From: Bacillota bacterium
GTDB lineage: Bacteria; Bacillota; Clostridia; Monoglobales; Firm-18
Assembly: GCA_023228885.1 (NCBI GenBank)
Contig: JALOAJ010000018.1
Coordinates: 1-45,255 of the forward strand
Direction of reading: 5' to 3'
DNA length: 45,255 nt
Position numbers and translations under genes: made by a program. Below are positions 20,301 through 26,723 of this stretch, in pieces. The notes beneath the pieces were generated by a model. The model was not told where the DNA came from. It did not search any database and saw only the letters and a program-made list of their open reading frames with translations. The stretch's first letter is position 1; every line of letters starts with the position of its first letter.

Positions 20301-20374
20301 AATTACAATTAGCAAACAGAACATATGATAATCCGGTTGCTTTTGAATTTGCCAAACGGTTATTCGATGTATGA
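17297..20374 (+). CDS. Glycoside hydrolase family 2 protein
   Basis: Protein of 1025 residues; ATG 17297 lies inside the end of the preceding gene with AGGGAGG nine bases upstream. After an unusual N-terminal extension of about 100 residues come the GH2 jelly-roll sugar-binding domain (about 110-250, with FYRTVFTV and RFNAVDYRAQVFVNG), an Ig-like domain (to about 390), the TIM barrel (about 395-720), and C-terminal beta domains (FAGKTQNIEVWI onward). The probable acid/base is E513 in SYINEPF and the nucleophile E603 in GCGEFGAEG. GH2 includes beta-galactosidases, beta-mannosidases and beta-glucuronidases; I cannot assign which. No signal peptide is present, so it is probably cytoplasmic. The last 150 residues have a flavodoxin-like or glutamine-amidotransferase-like alternation, as in some large GH2 proteins. 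Confidence 0.85.
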   Translation: MDEMKRGDARETDEFAQIAQAGMNLSNRGLVEQKPPKKENIMLPFNGEADFSSRHKISTNEELYNELEKARAEYEPFMRDLAPEMESYRTRRYLSEFDWRLETGEDEKSFDRVMSGKGNWDKVSIPHYSGPIGRATAFYRTVFTVTDELEHDAVFLRFNAVDYRAQVFVNGRLCGTHEGFFAPFEFEIKGLLHNGNNTLLVVVENDEVCGMGGDKIYAASGLGYDDPEVGWHCCPPGMGICQEVYLETRSTLHIRDLFVRPILEEGKAEACIEVYSTSADLRDISLNLSVYGQNFQQIVFENLIYHPQTNMTVGMGDSLTEADVIKAGMLGKQIPLKIFKGINSFKIPFEMLDMRIWALSEPWLYQLQVRVIDENGAVIDTQKQQFGMRSFRIDENSTPKGAFYLNGRQIRLRGANTMGHEQQCVFKKDWNQLSDDILLAKLCNMNFLRLTQRPVQKEVYEYCDRLGLMTQTDLPLFGVLRRNQFTEAVKQAVEMERLIRPHACNIVVSYINEPFPNAFNSPHLHLLRPELNAFFECASIALLLQNPDRVIKPVDGDYDPPGPSIPDNHCYPAWYNSHGIELGKLNKGYWIPTKPGWYHGCGEFGAEGLDPVEVMRRYYPASWLPHTAEDEKTWSPNSIIRAQSGSFHYFFYETPDSLEGWVAESHRHQAWATKFMTEAFRRDANMGTFAVHLFIDAFPSGWMKTIMDVERRAKPAYFTYRNALEPLMISLRSDNYKMFAGKTQNIEVWICNDFTEVPENATLEYKLTTGDKLAGSGCVKADIPVCSSKFQGSIPVHIPDTGQREKVIVDAALVGSDRKVLCDSLLELEVFPLREEISPKAVVLGTSVVAKELVCTVKPLAQCCPDDIIMVEGYQSFAEVKDTVLSIVNEGARLIIFDLPADEYDFAGSKVTVKDCGMLPVNFVARNTGHKLVKGFEPDDFRLWYDPGVDYITPILSRTFTADDDSFIPILTSGNTNNNGEWGKALAVAEKKVGKGSLIICQLQLANRTYDNPVAFEFAKRLFDV

Positions 20375-20408
20375 TTAAAGTTTTTTATGGAAAGGAATGT
20401 TTATTAGC

Positions 20409-21581
20409 ATGAATCAAAAGGTGCAAATACCATTGACAGAGTACAAACAGCGCGTGCAGAACGCAGCGGCGAAGGTCAGGGAGAGGGGCTTGGATGTTCT
20501 TGTTGTAAACGGCAGCGAGTCAGATTATGCAAACACACGGTATTTCAGCAATTTTTGGCCGGTGTTCGAGCGGTGCGGCGTGGCAGTTTCCGCTGACGGC
20601 CGTGTTGCGCTTATGGTCGGTCCGGAAAGCGAACTGTTCGCGGCGGATTTTGGGGTTATAGACAATGTGTTTGTACTCCGCGAGTACAGGGAATCCGCAA
20701 ACCCGGCGTATCCGGAGCTAAAACCGCAGACATATAACGATGTATTTAAGCGCATCGGCGTCACCGGCGAAAACATAAAAATCGGCGTCGCCGCATGGCT
20801 TGATACAAATGTTGTTATGATGGACGGATTGAAAGAGGCGTACCCCAAAGCGGAAATCATCAGGGCGGACGAAATTATGGTCGAGCTTCGGAGCATAAAG
20901 TCGGATAACGAAATCGCCTGCCTGCGTGAAGCCGCACGGATTACCCAAATTGCTACCGAACGGGTTATCGCCGCAATCAAGCCGGGCATGACCGAGCTTC
21001 AATTGGTGGGCGTGGCGCAAAACGCCATATATGAAAACGGAGCGGAATACGAGGGGCTGCCTATGTACTGCTTTAGTCAAAAGAGTACCAAACACGCCAT
21101 TTCCCGTTCATCATATAAAGAAATTCAAATGGGAGATATCGTGCAGCTTAATCTTTCCGCAAAAATCTGCGGTTATTCACCAAGTATAGGTATGCCGCTT
21201 AGTATGGGCAAACTCGCCGGGGAGAAAAAGGAATTGGTTGAGTTTGGGTTGGAAGCCCATATGTGGACGGAAAAGCAGCTGAAAGCAGGCGTTATTTCCG
21301 GCGATGTGGCAAAAGGCTTTGTTGAGTTTTTTAAGGCGCGGGGTTACGGCAAAAACTTCCTTTATGGACCCTGCCACGGCTTAGGCTTGATTGAGGTTGA
21401 GGCTCCGTGGATGGAAACGAATTCTGTTTATCCGCTCCAGAAAAATATGACATTCCAAATAGATACATTTGTTATGGGCAGCGACTTCGGACTTCGCTGG
21501 GAAAAGCCGGTAGCAATCACCGGGGCGGGAATAGATATATTAAGCGAACAAATAGGAACGATACATGAATTGTTGTTTTAG
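20409..21581 (+). CDS. Creatinase/aminopeptidase P-fold (M24) protein lacking usual metal ligands
   Basis: Protein of 390 residues; ATG 20409 fits AAAGGA at 20391-20396 better than the ATG at 20397, which abuts it. The N-terminal creatinase domain covers residues 1-150 and the pita-bread M24 domain 165-390. Metallo-members bind two metals through Asp, Asp, His, Glu, Glu. Here the equivalent positions read N248 (QLNLS), S259, H323 (GPCHGLG), D352 (QIDTFV) and E365 (RWEKPV). Spacing 248-259 (11) and 323-352 (29) matches aminopeptidase P, so the alignment is secure, but the first two ligands are lost, as in creatinase. It is likely a metal-independent C-N hydrolase or a non-peptidase paralogue, acting in the cytoplasm. 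Its place between glycosidase and deacetylase suggests a substrate derived from the same glycan. Confidence 0.83.
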   Translation: MNQKVQIPLTEYKQRVQNAAAKVRERGLDVLVVNGSESDYANTRYFSNFWPVFERCGVAVSADGRVALMVGPESELFAADFGVIDNVFVLREYRESANPAYPELKPQTYNDVFKRIGVTGENIKIGVAAWLDTNVVMMDGLKEAYPKAEIIRADEIMVELRSIKSDNEIACLREAARITQIATERVIAAIKPGMTELQLVGVAQNAIYENGAEYEGLPMYCFSQKSTKHAISRSSYKEIQMGDIVQLNLSAKICGYSPSIGMPLSMGKLAGEKKELVEFGLEAHMWTEKQLKAGVISGDVAKGFVEFFKARGYGKNFLYGPCHGLGLIEVEAPWMETNSVYPLQKNMTFQIDTFVMGSDFGLRWEKPVAITGAGIDILSEQIGTIHELLF

Positions 21582-21593
21582 GAGGTAATCGGG

Positions 21594-22490
21594 TTGTCGG
21601 CATATGTGATGGTTGGGGTAGATGTGGAAACGGATATAGGCAGCTTTACGCCTTTTTACGAGGGTGTGAAAAAGGGTGTGCCAATCTTGCTTGACATGTT
21701 TGATAAGCACAATATCAAGGGAACATTTTACTTTACGGGAGACAGCGCGAAGGAAAACCCCGGCATAGCAAAAACGGTTGCAAGCAGCGCAAGCGAGGTG
21801 GGCTGTCATTCCCTCTACCATGAAACGGTAGGTGACGAATTGTTCCCTATCCCGGGAGTAAAGCCTCTTTTGCCGGAGGAGGTGTTCCCGCGCATTAAGC
21901 TGGCGACCGAATTGGTTGAAAAGTATTCGGGCGTAAGGCCGGTTTCGTTTAGGTGCCCGAGGTTGTGGGGCTCGACTGCCGTGATGAACGCGTTAGAAAG
22001 GTTAGGCTACGCAACCGATGCAAGCTATCCGATGTATTTTTACAGAGAGCAGTTCGCCCCGTATCATCCGTCCCGTGAGTGTTGGACTCAAAAGGGTGAT
22101 ATGAAAATTTTGGAGATTCCAAACTTCGCGGATATGCTTATGGAAAGCAAAGACCCTCCGTTAGAGCGCGACCGCGACCAATGGCCGCTTTTTCGTACGA
22201 AGGGTGCCGAATATCTTATGAACAAGATAAATGGGTTTATAGACTTCGCAAGGGAAAAATCGTTGCCGCCGGTGATAGCCTTGTACATACATCCGTGGGA
22301 GTTCATACCTGCGAAAAGGGAATATCACTTCGGCGAGGCAACGGTAATCCCCGATGAATTTATAACCTATGGCTGCGGGGATATCGCGTTGAGAGAGATG
22401 AATAAGCTGGTAGATTTACTTAAAAAAGACGGTGCGGTTTTTGTTGCGGCGAAGGAAATAGCCGCCGTTGCCAAGGAGGGGATTGAATGA
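21594..22490 (+). CDS. NodB-type polysaccharide deacetylase family protein
   Basis: Protein of 298 residues, with a TTG start eight bases after GGAGG (21581-21585). Motif 1 is VDVETD (D10, E12, D14), replacing the usual TFDDG. Motif 2 is HSLYH (H72, H76), giving the metal-binding histidine pair. RCPRLWGS is motif 3, and YIHPWEF near residue 230 is the late histidine motif. This pattern resembles the PuuE/allantoinase-like and sugar-modifying branch of the NodB fold. No signal peptide or membrane helix is present, so a cytoplasmic substrate such as an N-acetylated sugar is more likely than wall peptidoglycan. The stop overlaps the next start by four bases (ATGA). Confidence 0.88.
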   Translation: MSAYVMVGVDVETDIGSFTPFYEGVKKGVPILLDMFDKHNIKGTFYFTGDSAKENPGIAKTVASSASEVGCHSLYHETVGDELFPIPGVKPLLPEEVFPRIKLATELVEKYSGVRPVSFRCPRLWGSTAVMNALERLGYATDASYPMYFYREQFAPYHPSRECWTQKGDMKILEIPNFADMLMESKDPPLERDRDQWPLFRTKGAEYLMNKINGFIDFAREKSLPPVIALYIHPWEFIPAKREYHFGEATVIPDEFITYGCGDIALREMNKLVDLLKKDGAVFVAAKEIAAVAKEGIE

Positions 22491-23515
22491 CCTTGCACCT
22501 TCAAAGAAGATTTTTCACGGAAAAAGAACATATGCTGATAGAACACGGGGATTTTTGCGTAAGCCTTTTTCGCTATGGTTCCGATGTGGAGGCGGTACGG
22601 GTCAAAAACTCTAAGGGAGAATTTATCTGGCTTCCGTTCAAGGGTCAGCAGGTTTGGCGCATGAGCTTTTGCGGTCGAGACCTAACGATGAAATCTATGT
22701 TTGACGAGCCTGCCGCATCGGACGACTTCGGCGCGGGCTATGGTTGTTTTATGCTGCATTGCGGCATGACGGCTATGGGCAATCCCGCGCCGGATGATAC
22801 TCATCCTCAGCATGGGGAGCTTCCCAACGCCGCCTACGATTTTGCATATATAAGCATTGACACTGATGCAGGTGGGAATTACATAGAAGCCGGTGGTGTT
22901 TTTGACTATAAACGCGCTTTTGAAACACATTATACCGCTTCACCTAAAATTAGGCTTTATGAAAGCGGTACGGTTTTAGATATTTCCATGACTGTGGAGA
23001 ACAAACGCTCCGACCCGATGGAATATCTCTATCTTTGTCATGTGAATTTCCGTCCGCTGGAAGGTGCGGAGTTGGTGTACGATGCGAATTGCATGAGAAT
23101 ACACAAGGATATTCCCGCCAGTCTGTCAGCGGAAAAGGCGAAGGCATTGCGGGATTATATGGAAGCACTATCAGAAAACCCGTGGATTCAAAATGTTATT
23201 GATGCAAGAACACAGATTTATGAGCCGGAAATAGTGTTTACCTTCAACTACAAAGCCGACGAAAGCGGATGGGCAAAATGTATGCAAACCGCCCCGGACG
23301 GAAGTGCGGACTTCGTGGCTTGCCGTTTGCGGGAGCTGCCCGTCGGAATCCGCTGGATTGCCCGCACACCGCATGAGGACGCAATGGGTATGCTGCTGCC
23401 TTCCACCGCAGAACATTTGGGTTATAACTATTGCAAGAAAAACAGGCAAATTAAGTATTTGGGTGCAAACGAAAGTATTACTTTCGCTGTTAAGGCAGGG
23501 GTCTTGGAGACATGA
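22487..23515 (+). CDS. DUF4432 family protein (aldose-epimerase-like fold)
   Basis: Protein of 342 residues, translationally coupled to the deacetylase by an ATGA overlap. It has the length and pattern of DUF4432 proteins, which adopt the galactose-mutarotase beta-sandwich: an early WRMSFCGRDLTMKSMFDEP segment, the central HPQHGELPNAAYD motif with clustered His residues, and CHVNFRPL in the second half. DUF4432 genes are frequent in sugar-catabolic operons and are thought to act on sugar or sugar-acid anomers. The exact reaction is not known. It ends with another ATGA overlap into the membrane-protein gene. Confidence 0.8.
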   Translation: MTLHLQRRFFTEKEHMLIEHGDFCVSLFRYGSDVEAVRVKNSKGEFIWLPFKGQQVWRMSFCGRDLTMKSMFDEPAASDDFGAGYGCFMLHCGMTAMGNPAPDDTHPQHGELPNAAYDFAYISIDTDAGGNYIEAGGVFDYKRAFETHYTASPKIRLYESGTVLDISMTVENKRSDPMEYLYLCHVNFRPLEGAELVYDANCMRIHKDIPASLSAEKAKALRDYMEALSENPWIQNVIDARTQIYEPEIVFTFNYKADESGWAKCMQTAPDGSADFVACRLRELPVGIRWIARTPHEDAMGMLLPSTAEHLGYNYCKKNRQIKYLGANESITFAVKAGVLET

Positions 23516-24039
23516 GGTTTTATTTGGCGCAAGGAATCGGCCTTATCGGCATGGCGTTAGTATTTATAGCATTTCAGCAGAACAAAAAGGAAAAAATCCT
23601 TTGGATACAGGCAAGTGCGGCCATATCATTTGCAGTGCATTTTTTCATGCTGGGCGCATGGACGGGCATGAGTATGAACCTTTTGGAAATTCCGCGTAAT
23701 GTGATTTTTGCGTGTGAACATGAGAAACGAAAGCAGATGCTTTTGACAATGCTTTTTATTGCGTTATTCGTAATTTTGGGCATTTTTACATGGGAAAGCC
23801 CGATGTCGATGTTTCCGATTTCGGCGATGAGTCTTTCGACAATCGTGTTCAGTTTGCGGAAACCGAGCTATATCCGCTTTTTCGGTCTGCCTGTTTCAGC
23901 ATTTTGGCTGGCATACAACATCATCTCAATGTCAGTTGCCGGCGTGCTGACCGAAAGCTTTTGCCTTTTGTCCATAATAATCGCAATCTTTCGATTTGAT
24001 GTTTTAAAGAAAAAAGATAATGATACAATGTGTAGTTAA
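23512..24039 (+). CDS. YgjV-family inner-membrane protein
   Basis: Protein of 175 residues beginning in the ATGA overlap with the DUF4432 gene. It has about five or six hydrophobic helices (LAQGIGLIGMALVFIAF; ISFAVHFFMLGAWTG; MLLTMLFIALFVILGIF; and others) and the GxxGMxxxFxAFQQ-type start of the Imp-YgjV family. The family is widespread but has no established function. Being the last gene of this operon suggests a role in export or uptake of the pathway's product or substrate, which is inference only. The final residues are charged (KKKDND). Confidence 0.82.
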   Translation: MRFYLAQGIGLIGMALVFIAFQQNKKEKILWIQASAAISFAVHFFMLGAWTGMSMNLLEIPRNVIFACEHEKRKQMLLTMLFIALFVILGIFTWESPMSMFPISAMSLSTIVFSLRKPSYIRFFGLPVSAFWLAYNIISMSVAGVLTESFCLLSIIIAIFRFDVLKKKDNDTMCS

Positions 24040-24117
24040 AGTACTATCTCATAAACAAATTAGTATAAGTAACCGAAATAAAAGCATTCAAATTCGACTG
24101 AATATGGAGGGTATAAA

Positions 24118-25104
24118 ATGAACAGTAAGGAAATTGTACGAAGGACTTTGGACTTTGATAATCCTGGAAGATTAGCCATATCTTTTGGCGATAGTGATAT
24201 TGTAACGACCTCTTTTAAAGTAAAAACAAAACAAACTGACTGGAAAATAATAACGGGTGAATACTGGGAGCGTATTGACGAATGGGGAAATACATGGGGC
24301 AGGCTGGATCCGACATCAAAGGGCGAGGTGGTTCGCGGAGCGCTGGAAGGCATAGAGGATTTTGAAAGCTACTCTTTCCCCGATTTTTCTTGTTTTGAAG
24401 ACTATTCGGAATGCGTCCGAATATGCAAAGAAAATCCGGACAAATGGGTGTTGGGAAATGTGCCCGGCTTCACTTTTAATATCGCGCGTAAGCTCACAAC
24501 GCTGGAAAATTATCTTATGGACCTCCTGCTTGAGCCGGAAAAGATGCTTAGGCTTCATGACAGAATTGATGTCATTATCCAGAATATGATTTGCAACTAT
24601 GCCAAGGCGGGGGTTGACGCCATATTTTTTCTGGAGGATTGGGGGACTCAAACTCAGACGCTTATAAGTCCTGCCCTTTGGCGGGAGGAATTTTTTCCGC
24701 GCACCAAAAAACACTGCGATTTGGCGCAAAGTTTAGGGATTCGCGTTTTCATGCACTCCTGTGGTTGTATTGGCGCAATTATTCCCGGACTTATGGAGGC
24801 GGGCATTGATGTGTTGCAGTTCGATCAGCCCGCTTTGCATGGCATAGATTCGCTTGCATCTTATCAGAATACAGGTAAAATAACCTTTTGGTGTCCCGTG
24901 GACATTCAGAAGACCTTGCAGACAAGAGATGAAGAGGCAATCCGCTCGGAGGCAAGGGAACTTGTAGATAAATTATGGAAGGGTAGGGGTGGCTTTATCG
25001 GCAAAATATACGGAGACCATGTGTCCATCGGTCTTGAGCGTATATGGGAGGAATATGCCATGGACGAGTTTGTCAAGCGGGGCAAAAGAGAATACTACAT
25101 CTAA
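24118..25104 (+). CDS. Uroporphyrinogen decarboxylase-fold protein (URO-D/MtaA superfamily)
   Basis: Protein of 328 residues; ATG 24118 follows GGAGGG. It is a TIM-barrel protein of the URO-D superfamily. The motif MHSCGC provides H213 and C215, corresponding to the zinc-binding His-x-Cys of methylcobalamin:coenzyme M methyltransferases. At the place of the third cysteine it reads GDHVSIG, so that ligand is missing, although C259 (FWCPVDI) is nearby. True HemE is improbable because the arginine-rich HemE N-terminus is absent and no haem genes surround it. These proteins are often found in sugar and methyl-group metabolism operons of anaerobes. No corrinoid protein gene lies next to it. Function beyond the fold is unassigned. 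Confidence 0.8.
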   Translation: MNSKEIVRRTLDFDNPGRLAISFGDSDIVTTSFKVKTKQTDWKIITGEYWERIDEWGNTWGRLDPTSKGEVVRGALEGIEDFESYSFPDFSCFEDYSECVRICKENPDKWVLGNVPGFTFNIARKLTTLENYLMDLLLEPEKMLRLHDRIDVIIQNMICNYAKAGVDAIFFLEDWGTQTQTLISPALWREEFFPRTKKHCDLAQSLGIRVFMHSCGCIGAIIPGLMEAGIDVLQFDQPALHGIDSLASYQNTGKITFWCPVDIQKTLQTRDEEAIRSEARELVDKLWKGRGGFIGKIYGDHVSIGLERIWEEYAMDEFVKRGKREYYI

Positions 25105-25290
25105 TACCGGCTTGCAACTTAGTATTAGCAGACGGGATAACAAGGCATACGCCGAATATGTGAGTTGATGGTTGCTTGGCGCCATTTGCTTTCATAAATA
25201 ACGATAATGACATCATCATTGCGGAAGTCAAACGGAATTGTGAAATAATAAAGCTTAATAAAGGTATAAACAAGCTGGAGGTTGACAAAA

Positions 25291-26301
25291 ATGAATTCAT
25301 ATGAAAGACTGTTTAACCGCTTAGAAGGAAAGCCGGTTGATAGGGCTCCTAATTTAAGTATTCTAATGGCTTTTGCCGCAAAGTATGCGGGGACGAAGTA
25401 TTCAAAATTTTGTTGTGATTACAAAAGCAAGGTAGAGGCAAATATTAAATGCGCCGAAAAGTTTGGGGTGGATGTTGTAACTGTTATGTCTGACCCCTAT
25501 TGCGAAGCTTATGATTTTGGTCAGAAAATTGAGTTCCCACCGGATGGGCAGCCGTTGTGCAAAAAACATCTGCTGTCTGAGGTTTCGGACATAAAAAAAT
25601 TAAAGATAGTAAACCCATTGGACTCTGTGCGTATGCTCAATACCGTTAAAACAGTTGAGCTTTATAAGCAAGAGGTAAAAGGGGTGTATCCAATCGTTGG
25701 TTGGGTGGAAGGCGCCTTTGCCGAAGCAAATGATTTGCGTGGCATGAATAACCTTATGATGGACTTATACGATGAGCCGGAATTTGTGAAGGAGCTTATG
25801 GATATTTCTTGTCAGCAGGCGATACTCTTTGCAAAAGCCCAAATCGAAGCCGGCGCCGACATTATAGGAGTAGGTGATGCGGTAGCGTCCATAATAAGCC
25901 CAACCGTGTACACAGAAATTGTACTGCCATATGAACAAAAATTAATATCAGAGATACATAATAAGGGAGCAAAAGCAAAACTGCATATTTGTGGGGATAT
26001 AAGTCATTTGATAAAGCATATATGTAAATCCGGGGCAGATATTATTGACATTGATCATATGGTGGATTTTGACCTTTGCGTAAAGGAATTTGCCGGAAAA
26101 TCCAGTGCAAATGGCAATATTGACCCGGTTGAGGCGCTGTATGCGGGCAACCCCGAAACAGTACGACAGGCGGTTACAAAGTGTCTTGAAGCGGCGGATT
26201 CCAATACTCTGATAAGCTCGGGTTGTGAAGTTCCGCGGGATACTCCTCTTGACAACCTTTTAGCTGTTGTAAATACATTGAAAGAATATGGTCAGCAGTG
26301 A
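25291..26301 (+). CDS. MtaA/CmuA-type methyltransferase family protein (URO-D superfamily)
   Basis: Protein of 336 residues; ATG 25291 was chosen over TTG 25282 because TGGAGG lies at 25276-25281. The complete zinc site of MtaA/CmuA methyltransferases is visible: H232 and C234 in LHICGDI, and C312 in SSGCEVPRDTP. GNIDPV matches the conserved barrel motif. Such enzymes move a methyl group between a corrinoid protein and a thiol acceptor. It is a diverged paralogue of the gene 186 bp upstream. Without a corrinoid-protein gene nearby, the methyl donor is unknown; a partner elsewhere in the genome is possible. It ends the plus-strand run before a convergent tRNA and amidohydrolase. Confidence 0.87.
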   Translation: MNSYERLFNRLEGKPVDRAPNLSILMAFAAKYAGTKYSKFCCDYKSKVEANIKCAEKFGVDVVTVMSDPYCEAYDFGQKIEFPPDGQPLCKKHLLSEVSDIKKLKIVNPLDSVRMLNTVKTVELYKQEVKGVYPIVGWVEGAFAEANDLRGMNNLMMDLYDEPEFVKELMDISCQQAILFAKAQIEAGADIIGVGDAVASIISPTVYTEIVLPYEQKLISEIHNKGAKAKLHICGDISHLIKHICKSGADIIDIDHMVDFDLCVKEFAGKSSANGNIDPVEALYAGNPETVRQAVTKCLEAADSNTLISSGCEVPRDTPLDNLLAVVNTLKEYGQQ

Positions 26302-26317
26302 AACGCTCCTATCACCT

Positions 26318-26387
26318 GCAAAGGTTGCAGGGCTGTCATTATCGAAAAAGGAAAAACAGCGGTTTTTACTTGTAGCCTAACCTTTGC
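26318..26387. repeat. Inverted repeat in gene-free stretch
   Basis: GCAAAGGTT (26318-26326) and AACCTTTGC (26379-26387) are perfect reverse complements and the match extends inward through AGGGCT / AGCCT with one bulge. Inside is a small AAAAAC-AGCG-GTTTTT stem (26352-26367). A second, competing hairpin, CCTGCAA-AGG-TTGCAGG, lies at 26315-26331. There is no T-tract typical of a Rho-independent terminator. It could be a transcript-end structure for the gene ending at 26301 or a decayed small repeat. The rest of the 26302-26436 gap shows nothing else. Confidence 0.4.
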
Positions 26388-26436
26388 GTGGGTCAAATTG
26401 CAATAAACGCCCCAAACTGTAATAATTTTTGACATA

Positions 26437-26473
26437 GTAAAAGCCCGCAAACGCTGTGTTTACGGGCTTTTAC
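26437..26473 (-). terminator. Rho-independent terminator of the tRNA-Thr gene
   Basis: A 16-bp stem (GTAAAAGCCCG-type arm, one mismatch) with a GCTGT loop lies directly after the tRNA 3' end on the minus strand. The stem is GC-rich in the middle and ends in TTTTAC on that strand. Because it is nearly symmetric it may also stop plus-strand transcripts coming from 26301. Confidence 0.85.
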
Positions 26474-26476
26474 TGA

Positions 26477-26552
26477 TGGAGCTCCCAATCGGATTTGAAC
26501 CGATGACTTCTTCCTTACCATGGAAGCACTCTACCTACTGAGCTATGGGAGC
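26477..26552 (-). tRNA. tRNA-Thr (anticodon GGT)
   Basis: Read on the minus strand it folds into a complete cloverleaf. The acceptor stem is GCTCCCA/TGGGAGC with discriminator T and an encoded CCA. The D stem is GCTC/GAGT, the anticodon stem CTTCC/GGAAG with loop ATGGTAA (anticodon GGT at plus-strand 26517-26519), the variable loop five bases, and the T arm ATCGG-TTCAAAT-CCGAT. It is a single-gene unit with its own consensus promoter and terminator. Confidence 0.97.
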
Positions 26553-26572
26553 ACAGTTTGCCGAACGAAATC

Positions 26573-26601
26573 ATTATAAGATAATATACCTGTTTTGTCA
26601 A
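26573..26601 (-). promoter_or_regulatory. Consensus promoter of the tRNA-Thr gene
   Basis: On the minus strand: TTGACA (26601-26596), 17-base spacer, TATAAT (26578-26573), a perfect sigma-A consensus. The -10 box lies about 20 bases before the mature tRNA 5' end. Confidence 0.92.
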
Positions 26602-26723
26602 CAACAATCTTTTTAAATTTTAAATAAAACTGCAGATTGCTTTTTTTATTCTTAAAATTACAATGTATGCAAAGCCGGCTAAACCAACCTTGAAAACTTG
26701 GTAATTAAAGCTTTTTGTTTGTT

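Noticed and set aside
24040..24117. Possible cobalamin riboswitch before the URO-D-fold genes
   Set aside because: The gap is only 78 bp and shows no B12-box-like sequence or suitable stems.
25164..25304. Short plus-strand frame with protein-like reading (APFAFINNDNDIIIAEVK) between the two URO-D-fold genes
   Set aside because: Only about 46 codons, no ribosome site, overlaps the start of the next gene, and no family is recognisable. It may be a gene remnant but cannot be supported.
26477..26552. tRNA gene as integration site of a mobile element
   Set aside because: No integrase, no direct repeat of the tRNA 3' end, and no phage or conjugation genes nearby.
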